NCBI RefSeq assembly: GCF_033115175.1
Contig: NC_084827.1
Span: forward strand, 118,885,701 to 118,949,700
Reading direction: 5' to 3'
DNA: 64,000 nucleotides
Source: Lepus europaeus
Lineage: Eukaryota; Chordata; Mammalia; Lagomorpha; Leporidae
Numbering within the stretch: the first letter of the stretch is position 1; every line of letters starts with the position of its first letter. The translations under genes were made by a program, and so were the position numbers. The notes under the pieces were generated by a model that worked only from the letters and a program-made list of their open reading frames with translations, was not told where the DNA came from and searched no databases. Positions 35,190 to 44,774 of this stretch are shown one piece after another.

Positions 35190-35600
35190 AATTCAAGTTC
35201 TGACAAAAGTATAGCTTTTTATATTTGACGATTTGTGTTAAAACAAAAATTGACCTTCTTGGTTGGTAGTGAAGGGGAAAAATCAATAGTATAATTTTCA
35301 ATAATTCATAAAGCGAACGCCATTATGCTAAATCTTAACTATTAATCTTATCCTTTACAAAGTCTCGATTGATTTGTTAATAAAATATCTTCCCGTGTGT
35401 GGCAACAGCGGGTATAACTCTTTAAAAACCTTCAGAAGCAAGAAAATTACCAAGTAGCCCAAGAATGTAGATGAGAATTTTATTGATCGCCCTGATTCTT
35501 CTTAATATGTATTAATAAATTCCACAACCTTTTGTACCTTGCACTTGTCAGAAACCAATGCTTTTACAAAATCCATAAAAGGAAAACATATTTTTCTTCG
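35190..35600. promoter_or_regulatory. AT-rich block with PBX-HOX-type site
   Basis: AT-rich stretch about 1.1-1.5 kb upstream of HOXD10. It includes CGATTGATTTGTTAATAAAA near 35366, a TGATTGATTT composite followed by TTAATAAAA, plus several TAATC, TTAAT and ATAAA words. It has no coding potential. Candidate HOX-responsive enhancer, by inference. Confidence 0.35.
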
Positions 35601-36512
35601 CAGACGAACCAAATGACACCTTTGCATTTCTTTTGCTCCTTCTCGGCCCAGTTTTCCAAAACTTCTGGGGTCTGAGGGTCAGTTTTACCCTTACATTTTT
35701 CTCCTTTCACTCTTCCTTCCTCGCTGCTCCCCATTATCAGGGCGTGTAGGGAAGGAAACTTCGGTTTCGTTCTCCCGCTGAGAGCGCAAGAGACGCCTTA
35801 GTGGACAAGGGAGCTGCCGGCGAAGGCTTCGCTGCCGGCTGAAATCTCCCCGGCCCGCCGAGGTCAGGGTGTGGCTCCTGTGAGAACCCAGGGCTCCCGG
35901 AGGCTGGCGGGGCGCGGAGCGGGTCGGAGCCGCGGCGGAAAGCCGAAGGAGAGGACGGCGCCGGGACTGGACCCCTCCTCGGGGGCTCCAGGGCCGGCCA
36001 ACTGCGTAGCCTCTCGGCACTCGCGGCCCTCTTCGCCTCCGCTCTCCGGGACACCTTGGCCGCGTCTTTGCGCCAGAGACCCTGTCTGTGAATCCTTGGG
36101 GTGGGGGAGCCTCAGGGACCCGAGAATCCTACTCACCTTCCCTGGCTTTCCTGGTACTAAAATGACCAGCCTGCGCCCCCACCCTCTCCCCGGGACCTGG
36201 TCCTCTCGGGCGCGTTCTGCCTGAGTGTGGGAAGGGGAATGCTCCTTGTGCCGGCGCCACAGCGCTCCGGCTGCCCTCCCCGCACGTGTCCTCCCGGAGG
36301 CCCCTCTGGCCAAGCCTTTCCTTCCGCCGGCGGGCCCGGCAGCCGGGACGTGGGACGCCAAGTGGGGCAGGCGGCCCGAGGGATCCCCGGGGAGGCGGGC
36401 GGGCCGGCGGCGGAGAGCTCTGGGCCGGCTGTCTCCTGCGCGCACTATCGCAGCCGCGTAGTAGATGTCGCTGTTGTCCGTGCTTACGCGGCTGGCCGGC
36501 CGAGCTCGGGAG

Positions 36513-36518
36513 CACGTG
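36513..36518 (+). promoter_or_regulatory. HOXD10: CACGTG E-box upstream of HOXD10
   Basis: A CACGTGAC word 157 bases before the HOXD10 ATG, at the border between the GC-rich promoter and the less GC-rich 5' UTR. A CATTGGC inverted CCAAT follows nearby. Similar E-boxes lie before HOXD11 and HOXD9. Confidence 0.4.
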
Positions 36519-36674
36519 ACCTGCAAGGAGGCTGCGGCTCAAGGCCATTTTCAAATCTCATTGGCTTGGTTGTCATGTGGTCGGCAGAGGCATCCACAAT
36601 TACACGGGGAATGTTTTCCTAGAGATGTCAGCCTACAAAGGACACAATCTCTCTTCTTCAAATTCCTCCCCAAA

Positions 36675-37419
36675 ATGTCCTTTCCCAACAGCTCTCCTGC
36701 TGCTAATACTTTTTTAGTAGATTCCTTGATCAGTGCCTGCAGGAGTGACAGTTTTTATTCGAGCAGCGCCAGCATGTACATGCCACCACCTAGCGCAGAC
36801 ATGGGGACCTATGGAATGCAAACCTGTGGACTGCTCCCGTCTCTGGCCAAAAGAGAAGTGAACCACCAAAATATGGGTATGAATGTGCATCCTTATATAC
36901 CTCAAGTAGACAGTTGGACAGACCCGAACAGATCTTGTCGAATAGAGCAACCTGTTACACAGCAAGTCCCCACTTGCTCCTTCACCACCAACATTAAAGA
37001 AGAATCCAATTGCTGCATGTATTCTGATAAGCGCAACAAACTCATTTCTGCCGAGGTCCCTTCGTACCAGAGGCTGGTCCCCGAGTCCTGTCCCGTTGAG
37101 AACCCTGAGGTTCCTGTCCCTGGATATTTTAGACTGAGTCAGACCTACGCCACCGGGAAAACCCAAGAGTACAATAACAGCCCCGAAGGCAGCTCCACTG
37201 TCATGCTCCAGCTCAACCCTCGTGGCGCGGCCAAGCCGCAGCTCTCCGCCGCCCAGCTGCAGATGGAAAAGAAGATGAACGAGCCCGCGAGCGGCCAGGA
37301 GCCCACCAAAGTCTCCCAGGTGGAGAGCCCGGAGGCCAAAGGCGGCCTTCCCGAAGAGAGGAGCTGCCTGGCTGAGGTCTCCGTGTCCAGTCCCGAAGTG
37401 CAGGAGAAGGAAAGCAAAG
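36675..37419 (+). CDS. HOXD10: HOXD10, homeobox D10, exon 1
   Basis: HOXD10 is a posterior transcription factor acting in hindlimb and lumbar motor neuron patterning. The coding sequence is join(36675-37419, 38761-39038), exactly 340 residues, the length of the human protein as I recall it. The start [19 protein letters not shown] is the conserved N-terminus; the same frame is open upstream to about 36465 but that part is not conserved. The exon encodes [32 protein letters not shown] and a charged region ending VQEKESK. The donor at 37420 is GTCGGT, a slightly weak match. The open frame running past it into the intron to 37703 is not conserved coding sequence. Confidence 0.97.
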
Positions 37420-38760
37420 GTCGGTATGAGCAGAGTTGCCACCCCAGCGGGGCGCGCAGCCCGGGAACCAGCGGAGAGGGCGCGCCCGCCCGCGGTGCCC
37501 AGAGCCGAGCACAGGCTGCCGCGGCGGCGGGCGCCAGACCTGGCAGGTACTGCTCCTGCCGGCACTTAGAGGGGGGCAATCTCAGCCCTGAGATGGTCCC
37601 CACTTCTCTCCCCGCTGCCTTGGCTCTCCCCGCCAGTCCTGGCCCCACGCTGATGGTGCACGGACAGAGGAAAGGCTTGCTGGGTTTATTTTTCCTGAGC
37701 TAGACTGAAACACAACAAAAGAGAGCAAAGGGGACCTGCGGCTCGTAAACACGGCCCCAGAGCCTCGTTTCTCCTGCTCAGATTTGCATTCCCAGTTTTG
37801 CCTTGCGTCCAGTGATCATTTTAAGGCGGTCCAAGGCACGGTGTTCGTGTTCCAGTGTGTGCACCCCGCATCCTGCGAGCTTAGGGGGCGGCGAGGGGAA
37901 CGGGATGGCTGGGCCGACTGGTGCTTGGGTCGGGGAACACGGCTTCCTGCCTTTGCCGGGCTGGGTAACCTTGGCTTTGTCTGGGGAAATTGCCGCAGGC
38001 TTTGCAATCCGTCTGTGAAGAGGGAGAAGAATGGGACGCATTGCCCACTCTGCAGGGCCAGCCGCAAGGCTGGGCTAGGACAAGGAGCCAGGGCTCTAGC
38101 TCTGGAGAAGGAACCCTGAGCCTTTCCCCCAGCGCCCAGAGGTGGGCCACGGTAGGGGCTACGTGTCTGAGGGGATGCTTTTGTGTGGGCACAGGAAGGC
38201 ATGAGAAGTCAGGAGATTCTGGGGGAGAGTGTACAACAATGTCAGACAGGGTGGAGAAGGTGTTCTTGCTTCCTCGATTACCTTGTGAAATAGAACGGCC
38301 ACATACAAGCCTGGCTGCGGGGTTCCCTGCTGCCCAGGCAAGTGGGGCGGGGGAGGGGGGAGCAGCAGAGGTGGGGATGGAGGCAGTAGTGGGGTTGCTA
38401 GGCTTGTTCAGGCTGTGGCTTCTTCCACTGTGGCCCTGTGATGAGCTGACCACTTGGAATGTTACTGAGGAGATCCTGGGAAGTTTGCTATTGTACTGTT
38501 GTTTTCCGAAAGTCAGAAAGTTGAGAGAGAGAAAGGGATGCGCTGTTTTCCCATCATGTCCTTTTGGGCATTTAGGTCTCATCTGGCATCAGTTTCAAAC
38601 CCCTTCCAGGGTCCACCTCGTGTAGGTAACATTAAACTACCAGCATTTACCAAAGCGGCCTGGCTGCCAGCAGGGTCATGGCCAAGGGTACATTTGAACA
38701 GACTAAGAGAAAAAAAATTCTTGATTTTTTTTTTTCTTCTTCTCCTTTTGATTTTGTTAG
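37420..38760 (+). other. HOXD10: HOXD10 intron
   Basis: Intron of 1,341 bases from GTCGGT to a long polypyrimidine tract ending TTTTGTTAG. No other gene is seen. Confidence 0.92.
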
Positions 38761-39038
38761 AGGAAATCAAGTCTGATACTCCAACCAGCAATTGGCTCAC
38801 TGCAAAGAGTGGCAGAAAGAAGAGGTGCCCTTACACTAAGCACCAAACGCTGGAATTAGAAAAAGAGTTCTTGTTCAATATGTACCTCACCCGCGAGCGC
38901 CGCCTAGAGATCAGTAAGAGCGTTAACCTCACCGACAGGCAGGTCAAGATTTGGTTTCAAAACCGCCGAATGAAACTCAAGAAGATGAGCCGAGAGAACC
39001 GGATCCGAGAACTGACCGCCAACCTCACCTTTTCTTAG
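38761..39038 (+). CDS. HOXD10: HOXD10 exon 2 (PBX-interacting tryptophan and homeodomain)
   Basis: Begins in a glutamate codon and encodes [20 protein letters not shown]. The tryptophan at residue 260 is the motif posterior HOX proteins use to contact PBX. The homeodomain covers about residues 266-325 with helix [16 protein letters not shown], and the protein ends [10 protein letters not shown] before TAG. The frame is intact. Confidence 0.97.
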
Positions 39039-39230
39039 GTCCGAGGCCGGTGGGAGGCCAGGATCAGAGAGGGGGCACCGCGTTCCAGGGCCGAGTGCTG
39101 GAGGACTGGGAAGGCGGAAACAAAACCTTCATTGCTCTTTGTTTTTTGTTTTGTTTTGTTTTGTTTTCCTGCTAGAATGTGACTTTGGGGTCATTCTGTT
39201 CGTGCTGCAAGTGATCTGTAATCCCTATGA

Positions 39231-39248
39231 GTATATATATATATATAT
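39231..39248. repeat. (TA)n repeat in HOXD10 3' UTR
   Basis: Alternating TA run about 190 bases after the HOXD10 stop. Confidence 0.9.
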
Positions 39249-39359
39249 TAAAAAACTTAGCACGTGTAATTTATTATTTTTTTCATCGTAATGCAGGGTA
39301 ACTATTACTGCGCATTTTCATTTGGGTCTTAACTTATTGGAACTGTAGAGCAGCCATCT

Positions 39360-39408
39360 GTCCATCCATCCAGTCATCCACCCATTTATCCATCTATCCA
39401 TCTATCCA
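39360..39408. repeat. ATCC/ATCT imperfect tetranucleotide repeat
   Basis: Imperfect tandem CATC-type units (CCATCCATCC, CATCTATC) in the HOXD10 3' UTR. Confidence 0.85.
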
Positions 39409-39595
39409 GCAATGTGACTTATTCATGTTCTTCCTAACACAAAAGGTCTCTGTGTGTGGTTAGCCCATGAACTCATAGCATTTTGAATACATCCAGTACT
39501 TTTAAAATTACATATATATTTAAAAATTTTAAGAAAACCCACAAGCTTTGGGGGGAGGGGGACTAAAAAAGCACATTACAATGTATCTTTTCACA

Positions 39596-39745
39596 AATAA
39601 ACTTAGCAATTGTCCTTGGTGAGATGAAATACTGACGATTTATGCCTTGTAGCCTTTCCGTTGTGGTGCATCTGTGGTCTGGTAGAAGTACAACAGCAAC
39701 CTGTCCTTTCTGTGCATGATCTGGTCGCATGTATAATGCAATAAA
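39596..39745 (+). terminator. HOXD10: HOXD10 poly(A) signals (two)
   Basis: AATAAA at 39596-39601 and again at 39740-39745, 560-700 bases after the stop codon. The second one gives a gene length nearest to the human gene. Use of both is possible. Confidence 0.5.
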
Positions 39746-41934
39746 CTCTGGAAATGAGCTTGCTCCCTCTGCTTTCTGAAATGGAAATGCTATGGTGGAC
39801 ATGAACAACGCCTTTGGTGAGATTCTCTTCACACTCAACTGCCTGTTTGGAGCAGGCGGGCGGGGGTGTGATAAGGAGCAGAGGAAGGGAGAGGGGAGGA
39901 AAAAGCTGGAAGAGGCCTAGGGTGCTGGAATTTGGCAGAGGTGGGGAGAGTGGAGTGGTAATCAGCCTGGGTGTACAGTTTTCATAATTGGGACAAAGAG
40001 GAATCCCCTCTCCTCTCCCAACCCTAAATGATAGCAGCGTAACTGCATGCGCACTGGGTCTGAGCCTCCCTCCTCCAGCCCGAGCCTGGTGAGTAAGTGC
40101 GTGCCCCAAGCCGCTTTTCCCTCTCAGCTTCCCCATCTGTGTTTTCTTGTCATTGGTTTTGGTTATGCTATTTTTTAATGCTTTCAGTGGGATCTTGGTG
40201 ATTTCTGGCTAGCGAGCCATCGTCAGGGGCTAGGTTGAAATTAGTCTTGCCCACCTGGAAACTGCGGGGCCTTGGTTTCGGAGCCAAGACAAAGCAGCGG
40301 CTTAGCATTGCAGCACATCCAATTCTGGCCCCCTTTTCCTCATCCCCAGCCCTACCCCAAGCGCAAGACAGCCAGGCCCCAGCGAAGCCAAGGATGGGTG
40401 AGTTTTTCCATCCCACTTTGCCTTGGTTGCCTTGTGGAAAGGTTTTATGCTCAGCCATTACCTTTTAGAGGCCCACATGAAATTTTTTTAAAGGAAGAAA
40501 CGGAAAGATTCTCCCCTGTCAGCCCTCCCTGTATTTGAGTACAAAATACTGCCTGAGCCACTGAGGCAAGAAAATGCCTGAGAGGTGACTGAGAGAATTT
40601 GCAAGTGAACCTGACTTCCCATGGAGGCCATGGCTTTCACCCGCTTCTGAAAGATCCCCCCGAGGACCCAGGCTCTTCTAGTCCCGCCAGAGAGAAGGGA
40701 GGAAGAGTTGAGAGCGAATTCGTTGTCCCAGGTCCTGTCTGCAGATTCGAGAGTCCCCAACAGCTTCCAGGAGCTTCACAAAACAGATTCTTTCCCTTAA
40801 ACTCCCGGCACCTTCTTCCCCCTAAGTACAATCCATGTAGGTGCTCTGGCAGCCTTTAGGACTCAGTATTTATTCAGAATTTCCAACTTCCTCCCAAAAA
40901 GCCAAGAACCTTCCCACGTTCAAAGACAGAACCCTTTAGGGGTGTCATTTTCTGGAGGGGGGGGGGAAGGTGAGGAGGGAGAGAGCGAGATCTGCATCAA
41001 TGCCAGACTGAGAACTCTGGAGAGGATTCGCCCAGACTTCATGTTGGTTGGGTACTTTCAACTTGGCTGTTTCTCCCAGCGTTGTGAGGAGCGCCATTAG
41101 TTGTGGATAGGGGGCCGTGCCTCAGCGGAAAACCTGTGCTACAGGCAAACGCAGCCCCTCTGGAACAAAATCAGAAAGCCAATGGCAAAGGCAATCAATC
41201 AGGCCATAAGTAGTCATTTACCCCCTTCCTTTCCTGGGCTGGAGGTGGGCTGAGAGCCCTCCACGGGTGCGATGGGCAACTTGTAGAGCAAGGAATATGC
41301 CCTCCGCCGCCGGCGCCGCCGCAGCTGCTTTTGTCTCGGCTCCCAGCCGGGCTCCCAAGGCTTTGTACCATGGATTTGGGAGTGACAATGGGCATTTCGC
41401 TCAGATTCAAGGCTGCCCAGCTTTCCCTCAGGAGGCAAGGGGGGAAAAAATTGGGAAGGGAGTGGCTCTAGGACCTGGCCCATGCAGCAGGGTTTTGCAG
41501 CTCCCCGGAATCCCCTCGGAGGCCTCCACGGGCTCACCGCGCCAAAGCAGCGGCGCCCTGGGAGCCGCGGTTCCCGGCGGCCTGCCTGAGGCAGGGCCGG
41601 GGCGGCGGGTGGGAGCGGGCCCGCGCTGGTATTTGGGTTCTGCCCTGTGGCGTGTTCTCTTCCAGGGCCTTCCCGGCAGCCCCAGAGAAGGAGAGGCACC
41701 CTGGCCGCCGCCGTCTTCACCATGCCGACTCGACCGCCCCCGGCCCTTCCGAGGGCACACAGAAGCCCCCGCCGCGGCGGCCGCCGGCGCGCCTGGCTGG
41801 GCCCGGCCCGGCCCGCGAGCCCTGCTGCCCCAGCTCGTCCCGCAGGCCGCGGCGTGTGCCTCGCCTCACGTCGGGGTGTTGTGGCTGCGCGGGCGTGTGT
41901 GAGTGTGGCAGGGGGAGGGGGCCCTCGGAGCTGC

Positions 41935-42060
41935 TCCATCCGTCCGTTTTATTAGGGACACATTAATCTATAATCAAATACACCTCATAAAATTTTTATT
42001 GAAAGGCATAATATCATTACAGAGGTCTTCCACCTGTTTTAAACAACACGACAAGCTGTG
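41935..42060. promoter_or_regulatory. HOXD9: homeodomain-site-rich block upstream of HOXD9 (HCR-like)
   Basis: AT-rich island inside GC-rich DNA, 630-750 bases before the HOXD9 ATG. It contains TTTTATTAGG, ATTAATCTATAATCAAATAC, CATAAAATTTTTATTG and ATAATATCATTAC, a dense run of TAAT and TTTAT sites. A highly conserved region bound by HOXD8, HOXD9 and HOXD10 proteins was described upstream of human HOXD9. This block fits that description, but the match is inferred. Confidence 0.45.
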
Positions 42061-42140
42061 AGCGAGCGTGTGTGTGGGTCTGGGTGAGGAGGGGGGTGGG
42101 TTTGGGTCGGGAGAGAGGCGAGGGGAGAACAACTCCCCGC

Positions 42141-42157
42141 GGGCGCCAGGGGGCCGC
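42141..42157 (+). promoter_or_regulatory. CTCF-like motif upstream of HOXD9
   Basis: GGGCGCCAGGGGGCCGC resembles the forward CTCF core (CACCAGGGGGCGC), with an extra C in the right half. It lies in the GC-rich HOXD9 promoter and reads on the plus strand. Confidence 0.35.
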
Positions 42158-42561
42158 CCCCGAAGGCCCGCCTGCCTCCGGCGGCACCCAGCTCTGCGCG
42201 CCCCCGGCTGCTCCGGGCTCTGGACAAGCACTGGGTGCGCCCTGGACGCACGGTTCGGGGCTCTGGAGCCGGGGAGCCAACGCCGAGGTCGGGACTGCAG
42301 GACCCAGAGCCTCAAAGGAGGCGAACAAATAGTCCCCAGCGCCTCCTCCGGCCGCCGTGGAGCCTGTGGTCCCAGCCGCCACCAGCGGGCGGGCCGGGCT
42401 GGGCCGGGTCCGGGCGCCGAGCCGGGTGCACGGACCTGGGCCTGCGTGCTCTAATTGCGGCGCTTATGTTGATGATGATTTTTTTCTTTCTTTTTTTTTT
42501 TTAAATCACAGCAACCCCCAGTTTAGCGGACTGATTTACTCCCGGTATTGGTAAATATGAT

Positions 42562-42567
42562 CACGTG
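42562..42567 (+). promoter_or_regulatory. HOXD9: CACGTG E-box upstream of HOXD9
   Basis: ATCACGTGGGC lies 120 bases upstream of the ATG, followed within 20 bases by GACCAATGG, a CCAAT box. It is placed like the E-boxes of HOXD10 and HOXD11. Confidence 0.4.
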
Positions 42568-42686
42568 GGCCGCGCGACCAATGGTGGAGGCTGCAGCCTG
42601 CGAACTAGTCGGCGGCTCCGGCGCCGGCGGGGAGCGGCTCGGCGGCGGGCAGTGTAACCTTGGGTGGGAGCGCGCGGCGCCTCAAA

Positions 42687-43046
42687 ATGTCCTCCAGTGG
42701 CACCCTCAGCAACTACTACGTGGACTCGCTCATAGGCCATGAGGGCGACGAGGTGTTCGCGGCGCGCTTCGGGCCGCAGGGGCCAGGCGCGCAGGGCCGG
42801 CCTGCAGGTGTGGCCGAGAGCCCGGCCGCCGCCGCCGCTGAGTTCGCCTCGTGTAGTTTTGCCCCCAAATCGGCCGTGTTCTCCGCCTCGTGGTCCGCGG
42901 TGCCCGCCCAGCCCCCGGCGGCGGCGGCGATGAGCGGCCTCTACCACCCGTATGTGCCCCCGCCGCCCCTGGCCGCCGCCGCCTCTGAGCCCGGCCGCTA
43001 CGTGCGCTCCTGGATGGAGCCGCTGCCGGGCTTCCCGGGCGGCGCG

Positions 43047-43086
<40 letters not shown>

Positions 43087-43494
43087 GTGGTGGCGGAGGC
43101 GGCGGCCCGGGCCCTGGTCCCAGCCCCGGCCCCGGCCCCGGCCCCGGCCCCGGCGGCCCAGCCAACGGGCGCCACTACGGGATTAAGCCTGAAACCGGAG
43201 CGGTCCCGGCCCCCGCGGCCGCCGCCGCCTCCACCTCCTCCTCCACTTCCTCGTCCTCCTCCTCCAAACGGACTGAGTGTTCCGCGGCCCGGGAGTCCCA
43301 GGGGAGCGGCGGCCCCGAGTTCTCGTGCAACTCGTTCCTGCGGGACAAGGCGGCAGCGGCGGCGGGGGGACCCGGGCCCGGGGCGGGCGGCTCGTCGGAG
43401 CCCTCGGCTTGCAGCGACCACCCGAGCCCGGGCTGCCCGCTGAAGGAGGAGGAGAAGCAGCCGCAGCCGCCGCAGCAGCAGCAACTTGACCCAA
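42687..43494 (+). CDS. HOXD9: HOXD9, homeobox D9, exon 1
   Basis: HOXD9 is a HOX group 9 transcription factor for axial and proximal limb patterning. The coding sequence is join(42687-43494, 43833-44074), 349 residues. I start at the ATG of MSSSGTLSNYYVDSLIGHEGDE. The human annotated protein begins ten codons earlier, but here the corresponding upstream codon reads ACC, so that start is absent. The exon encodes CSFAPKSAVFSASWSAVP, GLYHPYVPPPPLA and RYVRSWMEPLPGFPGG, the group 9 activation region. A 20-glycine run, a PGPGPSPGP-type repeat and YGIKPET follow. The glycine run looks longer than in human. The donor is GTAAGT at 43495. The frame is intact. Confidence 0.96.
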
Positions 43495-43832
43495 GTAAGT
43501 GCAAAAGAAATTGCCCCCTGATTTATTGCTGGAACCTGTAAGGCTCGAATGTGCAAAACTGATAGTTTTACTAACCTATAAAAACGTCTAGACGCCTACC
43601 CAAGCCTAGGCGAGCAACACGCATCCATAAAAAAGCTTCCCATAACCACCTACCCCGGGCGCGCGGCTTGTACGGTAAACAGAGCGCGGGCATTAGGCTT
43701 TTTATGATAATTCCCCCAAGTTGTGAAAAGCGGCCATCCTCGGTGAAATTAATTTAACGACCTCTCTTCCCCACCCTGTCGTCTCTCCTTGCCTCCCCTC
43801 CGCCCCTCACTCCCAAACCCCCCTCTGCGTAG
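43495..43832 (+). other. HOXD9: HOXD9 intron
   Basis: Compact 338-base intron from GTAAGT to CTCTGCGTAG. It contains TTTTTATGATAATT and GAAATTAATTTAAC, AT-rich words of homeodomain type. Confidence 0.92.
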
Positions 43833-44074
43833 ACAACCCCGCCGCGAACTGGATCCACGCTCGCTCCACCCGGAAAAAGCGCTGTCCCTACACCAAATAC
43901 CAGACCCTAGAGCTGGAGAAGGAATTCCTCTTCAACATGTACCTCACCCGGGACCGGCGCTACGAGGTGGCCAGGATTCTGAACCTCACCGAGAGACAGG
44001 TCAAAATCTGGTTCCAGAACCGTAGGATGAAAATGAAAAAGATGAGCAAGGAGAAGTGTCCCAAAGGAGACTGA
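43833..44074 (+). CDS. HOXD9: HOXD9 exon 2 (tryptophan motif and homeodomain)
   Basis: The exon completes an asparagine codon and encodes [16 protein letters not shown], with the PBX-contacting tryptophan at about residue 276. The homeodomain covers about 282-341 with helix [15 protein letters not shown], and the protein ends SKEKCPKGD before TGA at 44072-44074. All in one open frame. Confidence 0.97.
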
Positions 44075-44768
44075 CCCGGCGTGGCGCCGGCGGCGGGAGC
44101 GCTCCGAGGCCGCGGGGGCTTCTCCCTTTGTGGGTGCTTGGTTTCCAGAAACTCTCCGGCGACGCGGACTTTCCGTTTTGTTTTGCTTTAGGTAGAAGTG
44201 ACTGTGTGGTTGGTCTCTGTGAGGTATTTGGGGGACTCTGTATTTGCTCGCTTCTGTCGTGGAGAACCCAAGTGGCCGTGGGGGGTCTTCCCCGCTCCCA
44301 CTCCCTCCCTTTCCTGCTCCGTGGGTTCCTTCGGAAATGCTATATTTTGTGAGTGCACGCTAGTTTGAGGAGCCTTCTCCTGTCCTGTGTACATTTCCCC
44401 CATGTTTTTGAAAAGTGCTGTAGTTTAGCCCTCAACCCCTCCACGCCGCCCACAGAGGGGCCTGAACGCGCCCCACTTCGGAGAACCAAGGCCGAGTGGG
44501 ACGGCGCCGACACCCCCGCGCGGAAGCCCAGCCGGGATGCCCCCGGTTGCACAAACCCCTTCCCTCAGGGAGCCCTCGGGCCCTTGGCGGAAACCTCATG
44601 TGAGGCCTAGCGTGGCGACGGGGGCCTCGGGTGGGTCGGGGGTTTGCCCTGGGTGCAGTGGAGGAGCTGCTGTCTCCCCGGGAGGTCCGAGCTCGCGTGG
44701 GTGGCGGCGGCGGGTGACTCTCCCGGTTCCTGCCCAAGGACCAGTTGTAAATGTTACCGCTTCCTACC

Positions 44769-44774
44769 AATAAA
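44769..44774 (+). terminator. HOXD9: HOXD9 poly(A) signal
   Basis: AATAAA about 700 bases downstream of the HOXD9 stop codon, followed by GT-rich sequence (CTTGTGTGCC). The resulting transcript length is close to the human one. Confidence 0.6.

Larger units (their letters stand above)
29113..36674. other. HOXD11-HOXD10 intergenic region
   Basis: About 7.6 kb without a protein-coding gene I can support. It begins with the HOXD11 3' UTR. Two AT-rich blocks with many TAAT, TTTATT and TGAT words (33190-33450 and 35190-35600) look like conserved enhancers, and a CTCF-like motif lies at 31316. T runs lie at about 31204-31226 and 34208-34226. GC-rich DNA spans 31700-32900 and 35740-36530. The mouse Region VIII enhancer shared by Hoxd11 and Hoxd10 lies in this interval, but I cannot place it exactly. 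Confidence 0.55.
39039..42686. other. HOXD10-HOXD9 intergenic region
   Basis: The first 700 bases are HOXD10 3' UTR, with a (TA)n run at 39231-39248 and an imperfect ATCC/ATCT tandem repeat at 39360-39408. The middle contains no recognisable gene. An AT-rich, HCR-like block (41935-42060) and a GC-rich promoter region lie before HOXD9. Open frames at 41214-41966 are GC-driven on both strands at once, so none is supported as protein. Confidence 0.55.

Noticed and set aside
39285-39300. A miR-10b target-like word in the HOXD10 3' UTR
   Set aside because: The sequence is GCAGGGTA rather than the seed match ACAGGGTA, so I do not claim a site, although miR-10 control of HOXD10 is known.
41214-41966. 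Long open frames on both strands upstream of HOXD9
   Set aside because: They overlap each other in a CpG-rich promoter region and show no conserved motif.
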